Assembly: GCF_002245535.1 (NCBI RefSeq)
Contig: NZ_NKCN01000038.1
Span: 1 to 33,269 of the forward strand
DNA from: Mycobacterium lehmannii
GTDB lineage: Bacteria > Actinomycetota > Actinomycetes > Mycobacteriales > Mycobacteriaceae
Length of the DNA: 33,269 bases
Direction: 5' to 3'
A program made the translations under genes and the position numbers. Each line of letters begins with the position of its first letter. Positions within the stretch are counted from its first letter, which is position 1. Below are positions 14,756 to 22,461 of the stretch, one piece after another. The notes under the pieces are model-generated. The model did not search any database, was not told where the DNA came from, and worked only from the letters and a program-made list of their open reading frames with translations.

Positions 14756-16294
14756 GTGCCGGACGCTCCTCGTGTCGACGCCGAGCAGCGTCAGGTGTCG
14801 GGGCTCGCCGCTGTCATGACGGTGCTCGCGATGGGCCTCGGGTATGCGATCGCGATCGGCGACCCGACCACCTTCTCGGCCAACCTGCAACTGGTCTCGG
14901 CCGGTGTGGGAATCACGGGGTCGACCGCGACGTTCGTCGCAAGCCTGGCCACGCTCACCCTGGCCGCCGCCGTCCTCAGCGCCGGTGCGCTCGGCGACCT
15001 GTACGGCATGCGGCGGATGTACCTGCTCGGGCTGGCCGGGGCGATCGCGTTCAGTGTGCTCGCCGCCGCCGCGCCCGCACCCGCGGTGTTGATCGTCGCC
15101 CGTGCGGGTGCCGGTGTGACGCTGGCGTTCCTGATCGGTCTGTCGCTTGCGATCACCAACGCGGTGTTTCCGCCGGGCCGGCGGGCCGCGGCGATCGCCG
15201 CCTACTTCGGTGTCGGCTACGCCGTCGCGACCCCGATGCCGGCGATCAGCGGCATGCTCGGCCACGCGATCGGCTGGCGGGCCTGCTTTTTCGTCGCGCC
15301 GGTCATCGGTGTCCTCGGCTTACTCGTCACGTGGCGATTCGTGCCCGAGACCGTGCGCGCGGACCGTCGGCTCGACGTGCTCGGGATGGCGTTGTTCGCC
15401 GTCGCGCTGCTGGGGCTGATCTTCGGCGTCTCGCGCATCGAGACCGGGATCAACCCCGTGGGACTGGTCGCGATCGGCGTCGGCCTGGTGGCCGGGTGCG
15501 CATTCGTCATGCAGGAGTTGCGGGTTGACGATCCGGCGCTCGACATGCGGGTGTTCCGGTCGGGCCGGTTCAACGCCGCCGTGACCGCAGGCGTGCTGTT
15601 CAACATCGTGCTCGGCGGGTCGATGGTGTTGCTGTCGTTCTATCTCGTCACCGTCCGCAAGGAGTCGCACGAGCTGTTCGGTCTGCTGCTGATTCCGGCC
15701 ACCGCGCTGGCCGCCGTCGCCGCCACCTCGGCCGGGCCCGCCGCGAACCGGTTCAGCCCGCGCACCGTGATGATCACCGGACTCCTGGTCATGCTCGGCG
15801 GGCTGCTGTCGATGAGGCTCTTCGATCTCGACACGACGCGCACGACGGTGTTCGTCACCACCGCGCTGATCGTGGTGGGCGGCGCGCTCGTCACGACGCC
15901 GCAAGCCACGATCATGATGAGCAGTGCGCCAACCGATCTCGGCGGCGCGGTCTCAGCCGTCAAGAGCGCAGTCAACGAAGGCGGATACTCGCTCGGCCCC
16001 GCGCTATTCGCGCTCGTGGGCATCAACCTGTTCCTCACCGACAGCGCGCACGACCTGTCACGGTCCGGCATCACGCGCGCCGAAACCCGCGAGGCACTGC
16101 TGACCGTGCACGGCGGTCACGGCGCGCAGATGGTCAACCCCGAGCAAGCCCGATTGGTGGTAGAGCAGGCGCCGCACAACGCCGTCGACGCCATCCACAC
16201 CCTGAGCGTGATCATGGCCGTCGGCCCGGTCGCAGCGATAATCCTGGCGCTCTGGTTGATCAAGCCCGCGAACCGCTCAGCAGGCGGCCAGTAG
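14756..16294 (+). CDS. MFS drug exporter, DHA2-type (14 membrane segments)
   Basis: 512-aa proton-driven exporter in the cytoplasmic membrane. The loop GALGDLYGMRRMYLLG (about residues 78-93) is the MFS motif A (GxLaDrxGrkrxxl), and the next segments carry a motif-B-like arginine (IVARAGAGV) and a motif-C-like GYAVATPMPAISGMLG. The hydrophobicity pattern fits 14 helices, as in EmrB/QacA relatives. Substrate not readable. A GTG start lies just after the esterase gene. The 3' end overlaps the convergent WS/DGAT gene by 18 bp. Confidence 0.85.
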   Translation: MPDAPRVDAEQRQVSGLAAVMTVLAMGLGYAIAIGDPTTFSANLQLVSAGVGITGSTATFVASLATLTLAAAVLSAGALGDLYGMRRMYLLGLAGAIAFSVLAAAAPAPAVLIVARAGAGVTLAFLIGLSLAITNAVFPPGRRAAAIAAYFGVGYAVATPMPAISGMLGHAIGWRACFFVAPVIGVLGLLVTWRFVPETVRADRRLDVLGMALFAVALLGLIFGVSRIETGINPVGLVAIGVGLVAGCAFVMQELRVDDPALDMRVFRSGRFNAAVTAGVLFNIVLGGSMVLLSFYLVTVRKESHELFGLLLIPATALAAVAATSAGPAANRFSPRTVMITGLLVMLGGLLSMRLFDLDTTRTTVFVTTALIVVGGALVTTPQATIMMSSAPTDLGGAVSAVKSAVNEGGYSLGPALFALVGINLFLTDSAHDLSRSGITRAETREALLTVHGGHGAQMVNPEQARLVVEQAPHNAVDAIHTLSVIMAVGPVAAIILALWLIKPANRSAGGQ

Positions 16295-17662
16295 TTCGTC
16301 CAGCGCGGTGTCGAAGCGGTCGGCAAGGTCCCACAGATCGTTGACCAGCTTGCGGCACGCGATGATCCCGACGTTCAGCTTGCCGGTCAACGACATCACC
16401 GTGATGTTCAGCCCGGAGCCGTGGAAGATCGGGCCGAGCGGGTAGAGCGCCTTCATCTCGGCGCCCATCGCGTACAGCTTGTCCTGCGGCCCAGCCACAT
16501 TCGAGATGATCACGTTGTGGATCGGCGTGTGCTTCAGCGGCGTGTGGGACAGCACCTCCATCGCCATGCCGAACAGTGCGGGCGGCAGCGCCTGCGTCAC
16601 GTCGGCCAGCAGGGTCGGAGCGATGTCGGCACTGTGAGCCTTTGCGCGCGAACTAGATTCGGCGATGGTGCGCAGCCGTTCGCCGGGATCGTCGATATGG
16701 GTCTGCAGGTTGTTGAAGAAGCCCGAGAGCTTGTTGCGGCCGGGCCGGTCGGACTTGTCGTGCACCGACGCCGGGACCACCGCGATCAGCGGATCGTCCG
16801 GCAGCTCGCCGCGCTTGAGCAGGTACTCGCGCAACGCTCCGGCGCACAGCGCCATCACCACGTCGTTGAGTTTGACGTCGAAGGCGTTCTTCACCCGCTT
16901 GACGTCGTCGAGGTCGAGCTGCGCCAGCGCGATGGTGCGGTCGGAGGTGATCTCGGCGTTGAACACCGTCGCCGGAGCCGAGAACGGGGCGGCCATGGCG
17001 GTGCCGGAGCGGGCGCGGGTGATCGTGCTGAAGACGGTCGACAACGTGGCGGGCACCGCTCTGGTCAGTTGCCACGGACGGGTGAAAGCACGCACCAAAC
17101 CGTCGGCGGCGATCTCTAGTGGCCTGGCGCCGCCGAAACCCTCGACGGGCTCGGGTGGCGCGCCGTCGGGCTCCAGGTCGCACAGCTTGCTGATCAGGTT
17201 GGCCGCCGACACCCCGTCCACTGCCGCGTGATGCACCTTGATCATCAACGCGACGTCTCCGGCGTCGGACGGATCGGTTTCGTGGATGCCCTCGATCACC
17301 CACATCTCCCACAGCGGCTTGCTGCGGTCGAGGGGTGCCGCGGCGATGCGCGAACAGACATTGACCAGTTCGTTGCGCCCGCCGGGCGCGGGCAGCGCGA
17401 TGCGGTGCAGGTGGTACTCGAGGTCCAACTCGTCGTCATCCACCCACACCGGATGATCGAGGTTCAGCTGACTGTTCGCGAGTTTTGCCCGCAGCTCCGG
17501 CAGAGCCTCCAAGCGCGTGGCCAGATGCTCGCGGACTCGGTCGAAGTCGTAACCACCGGGGATCGTCGACGTATCAAGGCAGGCGATTGAACACACATTC
17601 AGTGGGACACTGGATGATTCGCTGTAGAGCATCGTTGCGTCGAATGCACTCAGCCGTTCCAT
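16277..17662 (-). CDS. Wax ester synthase/diacylglycerol acyltransferase (WS/DGAT)
   Basis: 461-aa acyl-CoA-dependent acyltransferase that esterifies diacylglycerol or fatty alcohols to make storage lipids, usually at the membrane or on lipid bodies. The catalytic motif HHAAVDG is at 144-150 (HHxxxDG), preceded by the PLWEMWVIEG strand. The C-terminal domain has the family blocks LNDVVMALCAGALREYL, NNLQTHIDDP and NVIISNVAGPQ. The N-terminus MERLSAFDATMLYSES is the usual start (LSxxDaxFL...E). The hexamer TACGCC lies 6 nt before the ATG, a weak leaderless pattern. Mycobacteria carry many paralogues (Tgs), so no symbol is given. Confidence 0.93.
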   Translation of the reverse strand: MERLSAFDATMLYSESSSVPLNVCSIACLDTSTIPGGYDFDRVREHLATRLEALPELRAKLANSQLNLDHPVWVDDDELDLEYHLHRIALPAPGGRNELVNVCSRIAAAPLDRSKPLWEMWVIEGIHETDPSDAGDVALMIKVHHAAVDGVSAANLISKLCDLEPDGAPPEPVEGFGGARPLEIAADGLVRAFTRPWQLTRAVPATLSTVFSTITRARSGTAMAAPFSAPATVFNAEITSDRTIALAQLDLDDVKRVKNAFDVKLNDVVMALCAGALREYLLKRGELPDDPLIAVVPASVHDKSDRPGRNKLSGFFNNLQTHIDDPGERLRTIAESSSRAKAHSADIAPTLLADVTQALPPALFGMAMEVLSHTPLKHTPIHNVIISNVAGPQDKLYAMGAEMKALYPLGPIFHGSGLNITVMSLTGKLNVGIIACRKLVNDLWDLADRFDTALDELLAAC

Positions 17663-17720
17663 TGACGCGGCGTACCCGCGTTGACAGGTGCGTCAAACCA
17701 TGAGCGAAGTTACTGCCGAT

Positions 17721-18182
17721 TCAGCCCTGCTTGGCGGCTTGCGGGGCGTGGCGGGCAACGGTCGCGTCCATCGCCTCGCGCAGCGCAGGCATCTCGTCGA
17801 TCAACCGGGCGAGGTCGTCGCGGTTGATGTGGAGCACCTCGGCTCGCCCCGTCGTCGTCACGGTCGCGTTGCGCAACGCACCGCGGCGCAGCACCGATTC
17901 GCCGATCACCTCGCCGGGGCCCACGACGGCGATGCGGTCGTGGCCGACGTAGACGCCGACCTCGCCGCTGAGCAGGATGTAGCAGGCGTCCGACGGGGTC
18001 TGCTCCTGGATCAGCGGCCACGGTCCTGACGTCGACGTGCGATGCGCCGCTTCGACCAGGCGTCTGAGGTCGCTGTCGGAGAACTTGGAGAAGGTCTCGA
18101 ACTCGCGGAGGCGACGGGCGTCCTGTTCGATCTCCTGTTTGCGAGCCTGTTCGCTTTCGCGGGCGTACTTGCGGTTGTCCAT
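17721..18182 (-). CDS. Cyclic nucleotide-binding domain protein
   Basis: 153-aa soluble protein with a single cNMP-binding beta-barrel. An N-terminal charged helix (residues 1-30) is followed by FSKFSDSDLRRLVEAA, then the barrel ILLSGEVGVYVG, and a phosphate-binding cassette-like segment PGEVIGESVLRRGALRNATV. The conserved Glu and Arg of the cassette are present, with Asn where Ala or Thr is common after the Arg. There is no HTH or enzymatic domain, so it is a stand-alone sensor. It lies downstream of and parallel to the Ser/Thr kinase, separated by 105 bp that hold a strong inverted repeat. Relationship to the kinase is not proven. Confidence 0.85.
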   Translation of the reverse strand: MDNRKYARESEQARKQEIEQDARRLREFETFSKFSDSDLRRLVEAAHRTSTSGPWPLIQEQTPSDACYILLSGEVGVYVGHDRIAVVGPGEVIGESVLRRGALRNATVTTTGRAEVLHINRDDLARLIDEMPALREAMDATVARHAPQAAKQG

Positions 18183-18231
18183 GAGGTCCCCGATCTGCGG
18201 TGTCTCCTGGCCGAACGGTAGTCCTCCTGCT

Positions 18232-18284
18232 GCGATTTGTGCACAGAAACGAGCGCTGAGCGCTCCTAGACGTGCACAAATCGC
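18232..18284. repeat. 53-bp palindromic element with 13-bp perfect arms
   Basis: GCGATTTGTGCAC at 18232-18244 is repeated as its exact reverse complement at 18272-18284. Inside lies a second hairpin, GAGCGC-TGA-GCGCTC (18251-18265). The element begins 3 bp past the kinase stop codon and would form a long stem with a smaller stem at the tip. It could act as a terminator or RNA-stabilising structure for the kinase transcript, or be one copy of a dispersed REP-like repeat. There is no T-run on either side. Confidence 0.8.
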
Positions 18285-18287
18285 CGG

Positions 18288-19823
18288 TCAGCGGTTCGCT
18301 GAGCCGTACTCCAGCGCCGGTTCGGCCGAGTCGACCTTGCCGTTGCTCGAAATCGTCAGCAGGCCGGGCTGCACGTCGTAGCGTGCGCCGTCGGCCGGAT
18401 TCGTGGCGACGAACCCGTTGCCCACCGGCCGCGCGTTGTCGAGCTGCACGTTGGCGCCGTCGCGCAAACGCTCCCCGCGGTACTGATACGTGCCAGCACC
18501 CGTCTCGCAAATCACTGCCAGCGACTGCGCCGTCCGGATCGCCGCGACCGGCGTGCTTCCCGCGTCGCAGCGCGTGGTGTGCCCGATGAAACCCTGCGAA
18601 TCCGTACCCGACACCCCGGCGATCGGCGGTCCGGTGGTGGTCGGCGTCGTGGTGGTCGTCGTCGACGGCGCGGTGGTCGTGGGCGGGGTCGTCGTCTCGG
18701 TCGTCGTCGACGGCGGCACGGCCAGCGGCGTCTGCGGCGCGGACCCGCCGTTGTCGCCAAACGCCAGCACCATGGCCAGCACCACCGCGGCGGTGAACAG
18801 CACGACAGTCGTCACCACCAGCCCGACCTGCGCCGGACCAAAACGCTTGCGGTTCGTCGGCGGCGGCGGCTGCGGCGCGTACATCGGTTGATATCGGGTG
18901 CTCGCCGGGTTCGGGTCGACGGCCGAGAACTGGCGCGTCGACGGGGCCGGCGGCGGTGGCGGGGCTACCGGCATCGCGACCGGTGGCTGCTCGGCCGCAG
19001 CGGCGGCCGCCTTGGCCAACTCACCGGCCGTCGTGTACCGATCGGTGGGCTTCTTCGCCATGCCTCGCTCGATGACCTCGTCGAACGCCCGGCTGATGCC
19101 GCGTCGCATGATGCTCGGGCGCGGCGGCTGCGAGAACAGGTGTGCACCCATGATCTCGCGCAGGTCGCCGGAGTCGTATGGTGCGCGGCCGGTCAGGCAT
19201 TCGTAGAGCAGACAGGTCAGCGAGTAGATGTCGGAAGCCGGGCCGCCGCGTTCACCGCTGATGCGTTCAGGCGCCATGTACGCGCACGACCCGATGACCA
19301 GGCCGGTCTTGGTGACGTTCGCTTCACCGCCGCCGTGCGCGATGCCGAAGTCGACGATGTAGGCGAAGTCGTCATGGGTCAGCAGCACGTTCTCTGGCTT
19401 GATGTCGCGGTGTACCAGCCCATTCGAGTGCGCGGCGTCCAGCGCGGCCGCGACCTGGGTGATGATCGACACCGCGCGCGTCGCGGGCAACGGGCCGGCG
19501 GTCCGAATCAACTCCTTGAGGCTGGCTCCTTCGACGAGGCGCATGTCGATGTAGAGCACACCGTCGATATCGCCGAAGTCGTGAACCGGGATGACGTGGG
19601 GTTCCTGTAGGCGCGCGGCGACGCGCGATTCACGCCGGAAGCGTTCCTGAAAGTTGGGATCGGCCGCCATATCCGGACGGAGCAGCTTGATGGCCACGGT
19701 CCGTTCCTTTGCGGTGTCCCACGCGCGGTACACCTCGCCCATGCCGCCGACACCGATCAGAGACTTCAGCTCATACGGCCCGAATCGCGTGCCCAGACGG
19801 GAACCGCCCTTCGGGGAGCTCAC
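18288..19823 (-). CDS. Receptor-type Ser/Thr protein kinase (PknE/PknF-like)
   Basis: 511-aa membrane kinase. Kinase domain about 15-275: glycine loop GVGGMGEVY (24-32), lysine K46 in VAIKLLRP, catalytic HRD at 138-140 followed by IKPEN, DFG at 158-160 and APE at 184-186, all intact. A Pro/Ala-rich juxtamembrane stretch leads to a membrane segment at about 332-355. Outside is a Thr/Pro-rich linker (371-400, low complexity) and a C-terminal domain of about 110 residues with two Cys (in TTRCDAG and AVICETG) that may form a disulfide; there are no PASTA repeats. The RLQEPHVIPVHDFG segment closely resembles mycobacterial PknE. The GTG start sits after AAAGGAT. A solitary gene with its own promoter region. 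Confidence 0.93.
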   Translation of the reverse strand: MSSPKGGSRLGTRFGPYELKSLIGVGGMGEVYRAWDTAKERTVAIKLLRPDMAADPNFQERFRRESRVAARLQEPHVIPVHDFGDIDGVLYIDMRLVEGASLKELIRTAGPLPATRAVSIITQVAAALDAAHSNGLVHRDIKPENVLLTHDDFAYIVDFGIAHGGGEANVTKTGLVIGSCAYMAPERISGERGGPASDIYSLTCLLYECLTGRAPYDSGDLREIMGAHLFSQPPRPSIMRRGISRAFDEVIERGMAKKPTDRYTTAGELAKAAAAAAEQPPVAMPVAPPPPPAPSTRQFSAVDPNPASTRYQPMYAPQPPPPTNRKRFGPAQVGLVVTTVVLFTAAVVLAMVLAFGDNGGSAPQTPLAVPPSTTTETTTPPTTTAPSTTTTTTPTTTGPPIAGVSGTDSQGFIGHTTRCDAGSTPVAAIRTAQSLAVICETGAGTYQYRGERLRDGANVQLDNARPVGNGFVATNPADGARYDVQPGLLTISSNGKVDSAEPALEYGSANR

Positions 19824-19970
19824 ATGCCATCCTTTCTCTTTCCGACACCCGCAGCAACCCGTGGTGTTCCCGCAACGCCGTCTTACGTAACCCGCTCCCC
19901 GCAGCGGGTGGCCCGGCGACTCCGATATCGCAGCAGCACAGGCGATTTCCTCAGTGCGCCAGGCTACCGA

Positions 19971-20507
19971 TTATTTCGTCGCGGTGAATGCGACGATCAC
20001 AGCGTCGGCGACCTTCATCGAGCCCATCAGCATCGAGTACGGCTTCAGGCCGAAGTCAGAGTGCCGCACGGTGGTTTCGCATGACATACGCCACATATCG
20101 TCGGCTTCCTGCACGGTCACGTCGACGACCTGGTCGCGCGTCTTGCCGTTGATCTGGAGCGTTCCGGTGAGACGGTATCCGTCCCCCGTCTTCTCGATGT
20201 CGCTGGTTTCGTACTCGATGCGCGGAAACCGCTTCGCATTCAGCACTTTCAGGGCGTTGGACCGCGCGAGTGCCTTCTCCGGCCCGGTCAGCGGCGTGAC
20301 GCCGCCCTCACCGCTGAGCACCTCGAGCGAGTCCACGTCGACCGCGAGCGTCACTTCGGATGGTTCGCCGTCGGACCACGCGACCGTGGCATGCCAGGTG
20401 TTCACGGCGATAGTCAGGCGGTGACCCATCTTTGCCGCCCGGCCCTCGACACCCGTGCGGACCCCGAGCCGCCCGTCGTGATGATCCATCGTCCAGGTCC
20501 GCGTCAT
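19971..20507 (-). CDS. YceI-family lipid-binding-like protein
   Basis: 178-aa protein of the YceI fold, a lipocalin-like barrel that binds isoprenoids in studied members. Seen: the N-terminal MTRTWTMDHHDGRLGVRTGV, the early EGRAAKMGHRLTIAV and the long central helix region GPEKALARSNALKVLNAKRF, then the IEYETSDIEKTGDGYRLTG strands. No signal peptide is visible, unlike proteobacterial YceI, so it is probably cytosolic. The start at 20507 is supported by GGAG 9 nt upstream; the frame is open further to 20759 but without family similarity. Possible DosR-type boxes lie in the divergent region upstream. Confidence 0.85.
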   Translation of the reverse strand: MTRTWTMDHHDGRLGVRTGVEGRAAKMGHRLTIAVNTWHATVAWSDGEPSEVTLAVDVDSLEVLSGEGGVTPLTGPEKALARSNALKVLNAKRFPRIEYETSDIEKTGDGYRLTGTLQINGKTRDQVVDVTVQEADDMWRMSCETTVRHSDFGLKPYSMLMGSMKVADAVIVAFTATK

Positions 20508-20559
20508 GAATCCATTCTCCGGGTGACGCTGAGAACCGGGGCCCGGCATCGGGCAGGTA

Positions 20560-20603
20560 GTGACTATTGGACCCCTGACGGTGGTCTTTGGTCCCTGGAC
20601 CCC
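20560..20603. promoter_or_regulatory. Candidate pair of DosR/DevR-like boxes in a divergent promoter region
   Basis: Against the core GGGACTWWAGTCCC, 20560-20573 (GTGACTATTGGACC) matches 10 of 14 and 20582-20595 (TGGTCTTTGGTCCC) matches 11 of 14. Their centres are 22 bp apart, about two turns. The octamer TGGACCCC is also repeated at 20568 and 20596. The sites lie between the YceI gene (start 20507, minus) and the small ORF at 20652 (plus). These are imperfect matches, so this is a weak call. Confidence 0.3.
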
Positions 20604-20651
20604 ACTGTTGGCAAACGCGAGGCTGGTAGTGAGCGGAAGGGCTGATGAGCG

Positions 20652-20858
20652 ATGAACCCCAACTGCCCGGAGTGCGGCGAGGGCTTTGACGAGAGAGACG
20701 CGCATTGGGTCACCAACGCCGAGGGCGGGGTGATGTACCGCTTGCCCGTGCGAACACATGACGGTCGGAACCTGGACGAACGGCGTCGTCTCCTATGGGC
20801 CCGAACACGTCTGGGAGCGCCCGGTCGATCCCGTGCACCACCACCGCTACTTCCATGA
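20652..20858 (+). CDS. Small zinc-ribbon-like ORF, probably frameshifted into the next ORF
   Basis: 68-aa ORF. The first 35 residues look real: MNPNCPECGEGF has a CxxC knuckle, then DERDAHWVTNAEGGVMYRLP. After about residue 36 the translation becomes Arg/Pro-rich and loses sense, exactly where the +1 frame opens into a sensible protein (20758-20922). The likeliest explanation is one gene of about 90 residues disrupted near 20735-20757, or two overlapping genes. GGAAGG lies 11 nt upstream of the ATG. Function unknown. Confidence 0.4.
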   Translation: MNPNCPECGEGFDERDAHWVTNAEGGVMYRLPVRTHDGRNLDERRRLLWARTRLGAPGRSRAPPPLLP

Positions 20859-20922
20859 CCACCACCGCGGCTTCATCGACGAACTCGACAAGATCCTGGA
20901 AGAGAAGCTGCACGAGGAGTAG
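20758..20922 (+). CDS. Small His-rich protein, unknown function
   Basis: 54-aa ORF, ATG at 20758, TAG at 20920. It contains VSYGPEHVWERPVDP, then HHHRYFHDHHRG and an acidic helical tail ELDKILEEKLHEE, a composition that looks like true protein. It overlaps the previous ORF by 101 bp in another frame and has no ribosome site of its own, which favours it being the second half of a single frameshifted gene. The His cluster suggests metal binding, unproven. It ends 40 bp before the molybdenum hydroxylase operon. Confidence 0.5.
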   Translation: MTVGTWTNGVVSYGPEHVWERPVDPVHHHRYFHDHHRGFIDELDKILEEKLHEE

Positions 20923-20962
20923 CGCACCGTTTTGCCCGGCTTGACACGGGTACCTGCCGACA

Positions 20963-21478
20963 ATGGAGTCAGCCCACTTCACCGAAATCACCGTGTCCGT
21001 CGACGGCACCGAGCACTCCGTGCACGTCGACAACCGCGTCACCCTGCTCGACCTGCTCCGCGAACACCTCGGCGTCACCGCACCCAAGAAGGGCTGCGAC
21101 CACGGCCAGTGCGGGTCGTGCACGGTTCTGCTCGACGGCCGCCGGGCCACCACCTGCCTGGCCTTCGCCGTGGCTCACGACGGCGCCGAGATCGTCACCG
21201 CCTCCGGCCTCGGCGACGGCGACACGCTGCATCCCGTCGCCCGGGCGTTCCTCGACCACGACGGCTTCCAGTGCGGCTACTGCACACCAGGCCAGATCTG
21301 TTCGGCAGTCGGCATGCTCGACGAGGTCAAGTCCGGCGCGCCCAGCCACGTCACCGACGATCTCGAAAAGCCACCCGAACTCTCCGACGACGAGATTCGC
21401 GAGCGCATGAGCGGCAACCTCTGCCGTTGCGCCGCCTATCCGAACATCGTCGCCGCCATCAGCGAGGCCGCCCGATGA
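20963..21478 (+). CDS. Molybdenum hydroxylase 2Fe-2S subunit (PaoA/CoxS/XdhC-type small chain)
   Basis: 171-aa iron-sulfur subunit that moves electrons from the Mo site to FAD. It holds two [2Fe-2S] clusters: the plant-type one with C45, C50, C53 (GCDHGQCGSC) and C65, and the helical one with C104, C107 (QCGYCTPGQ), C154 and C156 (GNLCRCAAYPNI). There is no Tat leader, unlike E. coli PaoA, so the enzyme is likely cytoplasmic. The ATG at 20963 is preceded by TACCTG and six bases, a deviant leaderless pattern. Its stop overlaps the ATG of the FAD subunit (ATGA), so the three subunits are translationally coupled. Confidence 0.93.
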   Translation: MESAHFTEITVSVDGTEHSVHVDNRVTLLDLLREHLGVTAPKKGCDHGQCGSCTVLLDGRRATTCLAFAVAHDGAEIVTASGLGDGDTLHPVARAFLDHDGFQCGYCTPGQICSAVGMLDEVKSGAPSHVTDDLEKPPELSDDEIRERMSGNLCRCAAYPNIVAAISEAAR

Positions 21479-22461
21479 TCCCGTTCGACTACCACCGTGC
21501 CACCAGCGTCGCCGACGCCGTCACCGCCGTCGCCGAACGTCCCGACGCCGTGTTCCTCGCCGGCGGCACCAACCTCGTCGACCACATGAAGCTCGGCATC
21601 CTCGAGCCCTCCCTCGTCGTCGACGTCGGCCACCTGCCGCTCACCGATATCGAGCAGCTGCCGGACGGCGCCCTGCGCGTCGGCGCCGACGTCCGCAACA
21701 GCGACCTCGCCGCCCACCCCGTGGTTCGCAGCCGCTACCCGGTGCTCGCGCGGGCGTTGCTGTCGGCGGCCTCCGGCCAGCTGCGCAACCTCGCGACGAC
21801 CGCGGGAAACCTGTTGCAGCGCACCCGATGCGTGTACTTCCAGGACGTCACCACACCGTGCAACAAGCGCACGCCGGGCGAGGGATGCTCCGCGATCGGC
21901 GGCTACGTGCGCTACCACGCGATCCTCGGCGCCTCCGAACACTGTGTGGCCGTGCACCCTTCGGACATGGCCGTCGCGATGGCCGCGCTCGACGCGCAGG
22001 TCGTGTTCGTGGACGCCGAGGGCGAACACCGCCTACCGCTGACGGAGTTTCACCGCCTGCCCGGCGACCGCCCCGACCGCGACACCGAGTTGCCGCCCGG
22101 CGCGCTGATCACCGCGGTCGAGATCCCTGCGCCGCCGGACGGAGCCCGGTCGACGTACCGGAAGGTGCGCGACCGCGCCTCCTATGCCTTCGCGTTGACG
22201 TCGGTGGCCGCTGAACTCATCGTCGACGACGGCACCGTCACGAGCGCGCGCATCGCGCTCGGCGGCGTCGCCCACAAACCGTGGCGTGCCCGCCGTGCCG
22301 AAGAAGTCCTCACAGGTGCGCCGGCCACCGAAGACACGTTCCGGCGGGCCGCAGACGCCGAACTCGTGGATGCGCAACCGTTGCCGGGCAACGAGTTCAA
22401 GGTCGAACTCACCCGCCGCACCATCATCGCCACCCTGACCGAACTGAGCGAGCAACGATGA
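21475..22461 (+). CDS. Molybdenum hydroxylase FAD subunit with extra [4Fe-4S] cluster (PaoB type)
   Basis: 328-aa middle subunit. FAD-binding motif FLAGGTNLVDHMKLG (27-41) and TTAGNLLQRTRC (108-119). Inserted is the sequence RCVYFQDVTTPCNKRTPGEGC, giving C119, C129 and C138, with C157 as a likely fourth ligand; this insertion holds a [4Fe-4S] cluster in E. coli PaoB and in 4-hydroxybenzoyl-CoA reductase. It is absent from xanthine dehydrogenases and CO dehydrogenases. The presence of the motif places this enzyme with PaoABC-type aldehyde oxidoreductases. ATG overlaps the preceding stop; its own stop overlaps the next ATG. Confidence 0.92.
   Translation: MIPFDYHRATSVADAVTAVAERPDAVFLAGGTNLVDHMKLGILEPSLVVDVGHLPLTDIEQLPDGALRVGADVRNSDLAAHPVVRSRYPVLARALLSAASGQLRNLATTAGNLLQRTRCVYFQDVTTPCNKRTPGEGCSAIGGYVRYHAILGASEHCVAVHPSDMAVAMAALDAQVVFVDAEGEHRLPLTEFHRLPGDRPDRDTELPPGALITAVEIPAPPDGARSTYRKVRDRASYAFALTSVAAELIVDDGTVTSARIALGGVAHKPWRARRAEEVLTGAPATEDTFRRAADAELVDAQPLPGNEFKVELTRRTIIATLTELSEQR

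Noticed and set aside
18610..18720. GGTCGTC-rich repeats resembling a direct repeat array
   Set aside because: They encode the Thr/Pro linker of the kinase; low-complexity coding, not a CRISPR or separate repeat.
20941..20956. TTGACA at 20941 as a -35 for the molybdenum hydroxylase operon
   Set aside because: Only 4 bp separate it from the TACCTG hexamer, and no -10 lies at 16-18 bp before the start codon.
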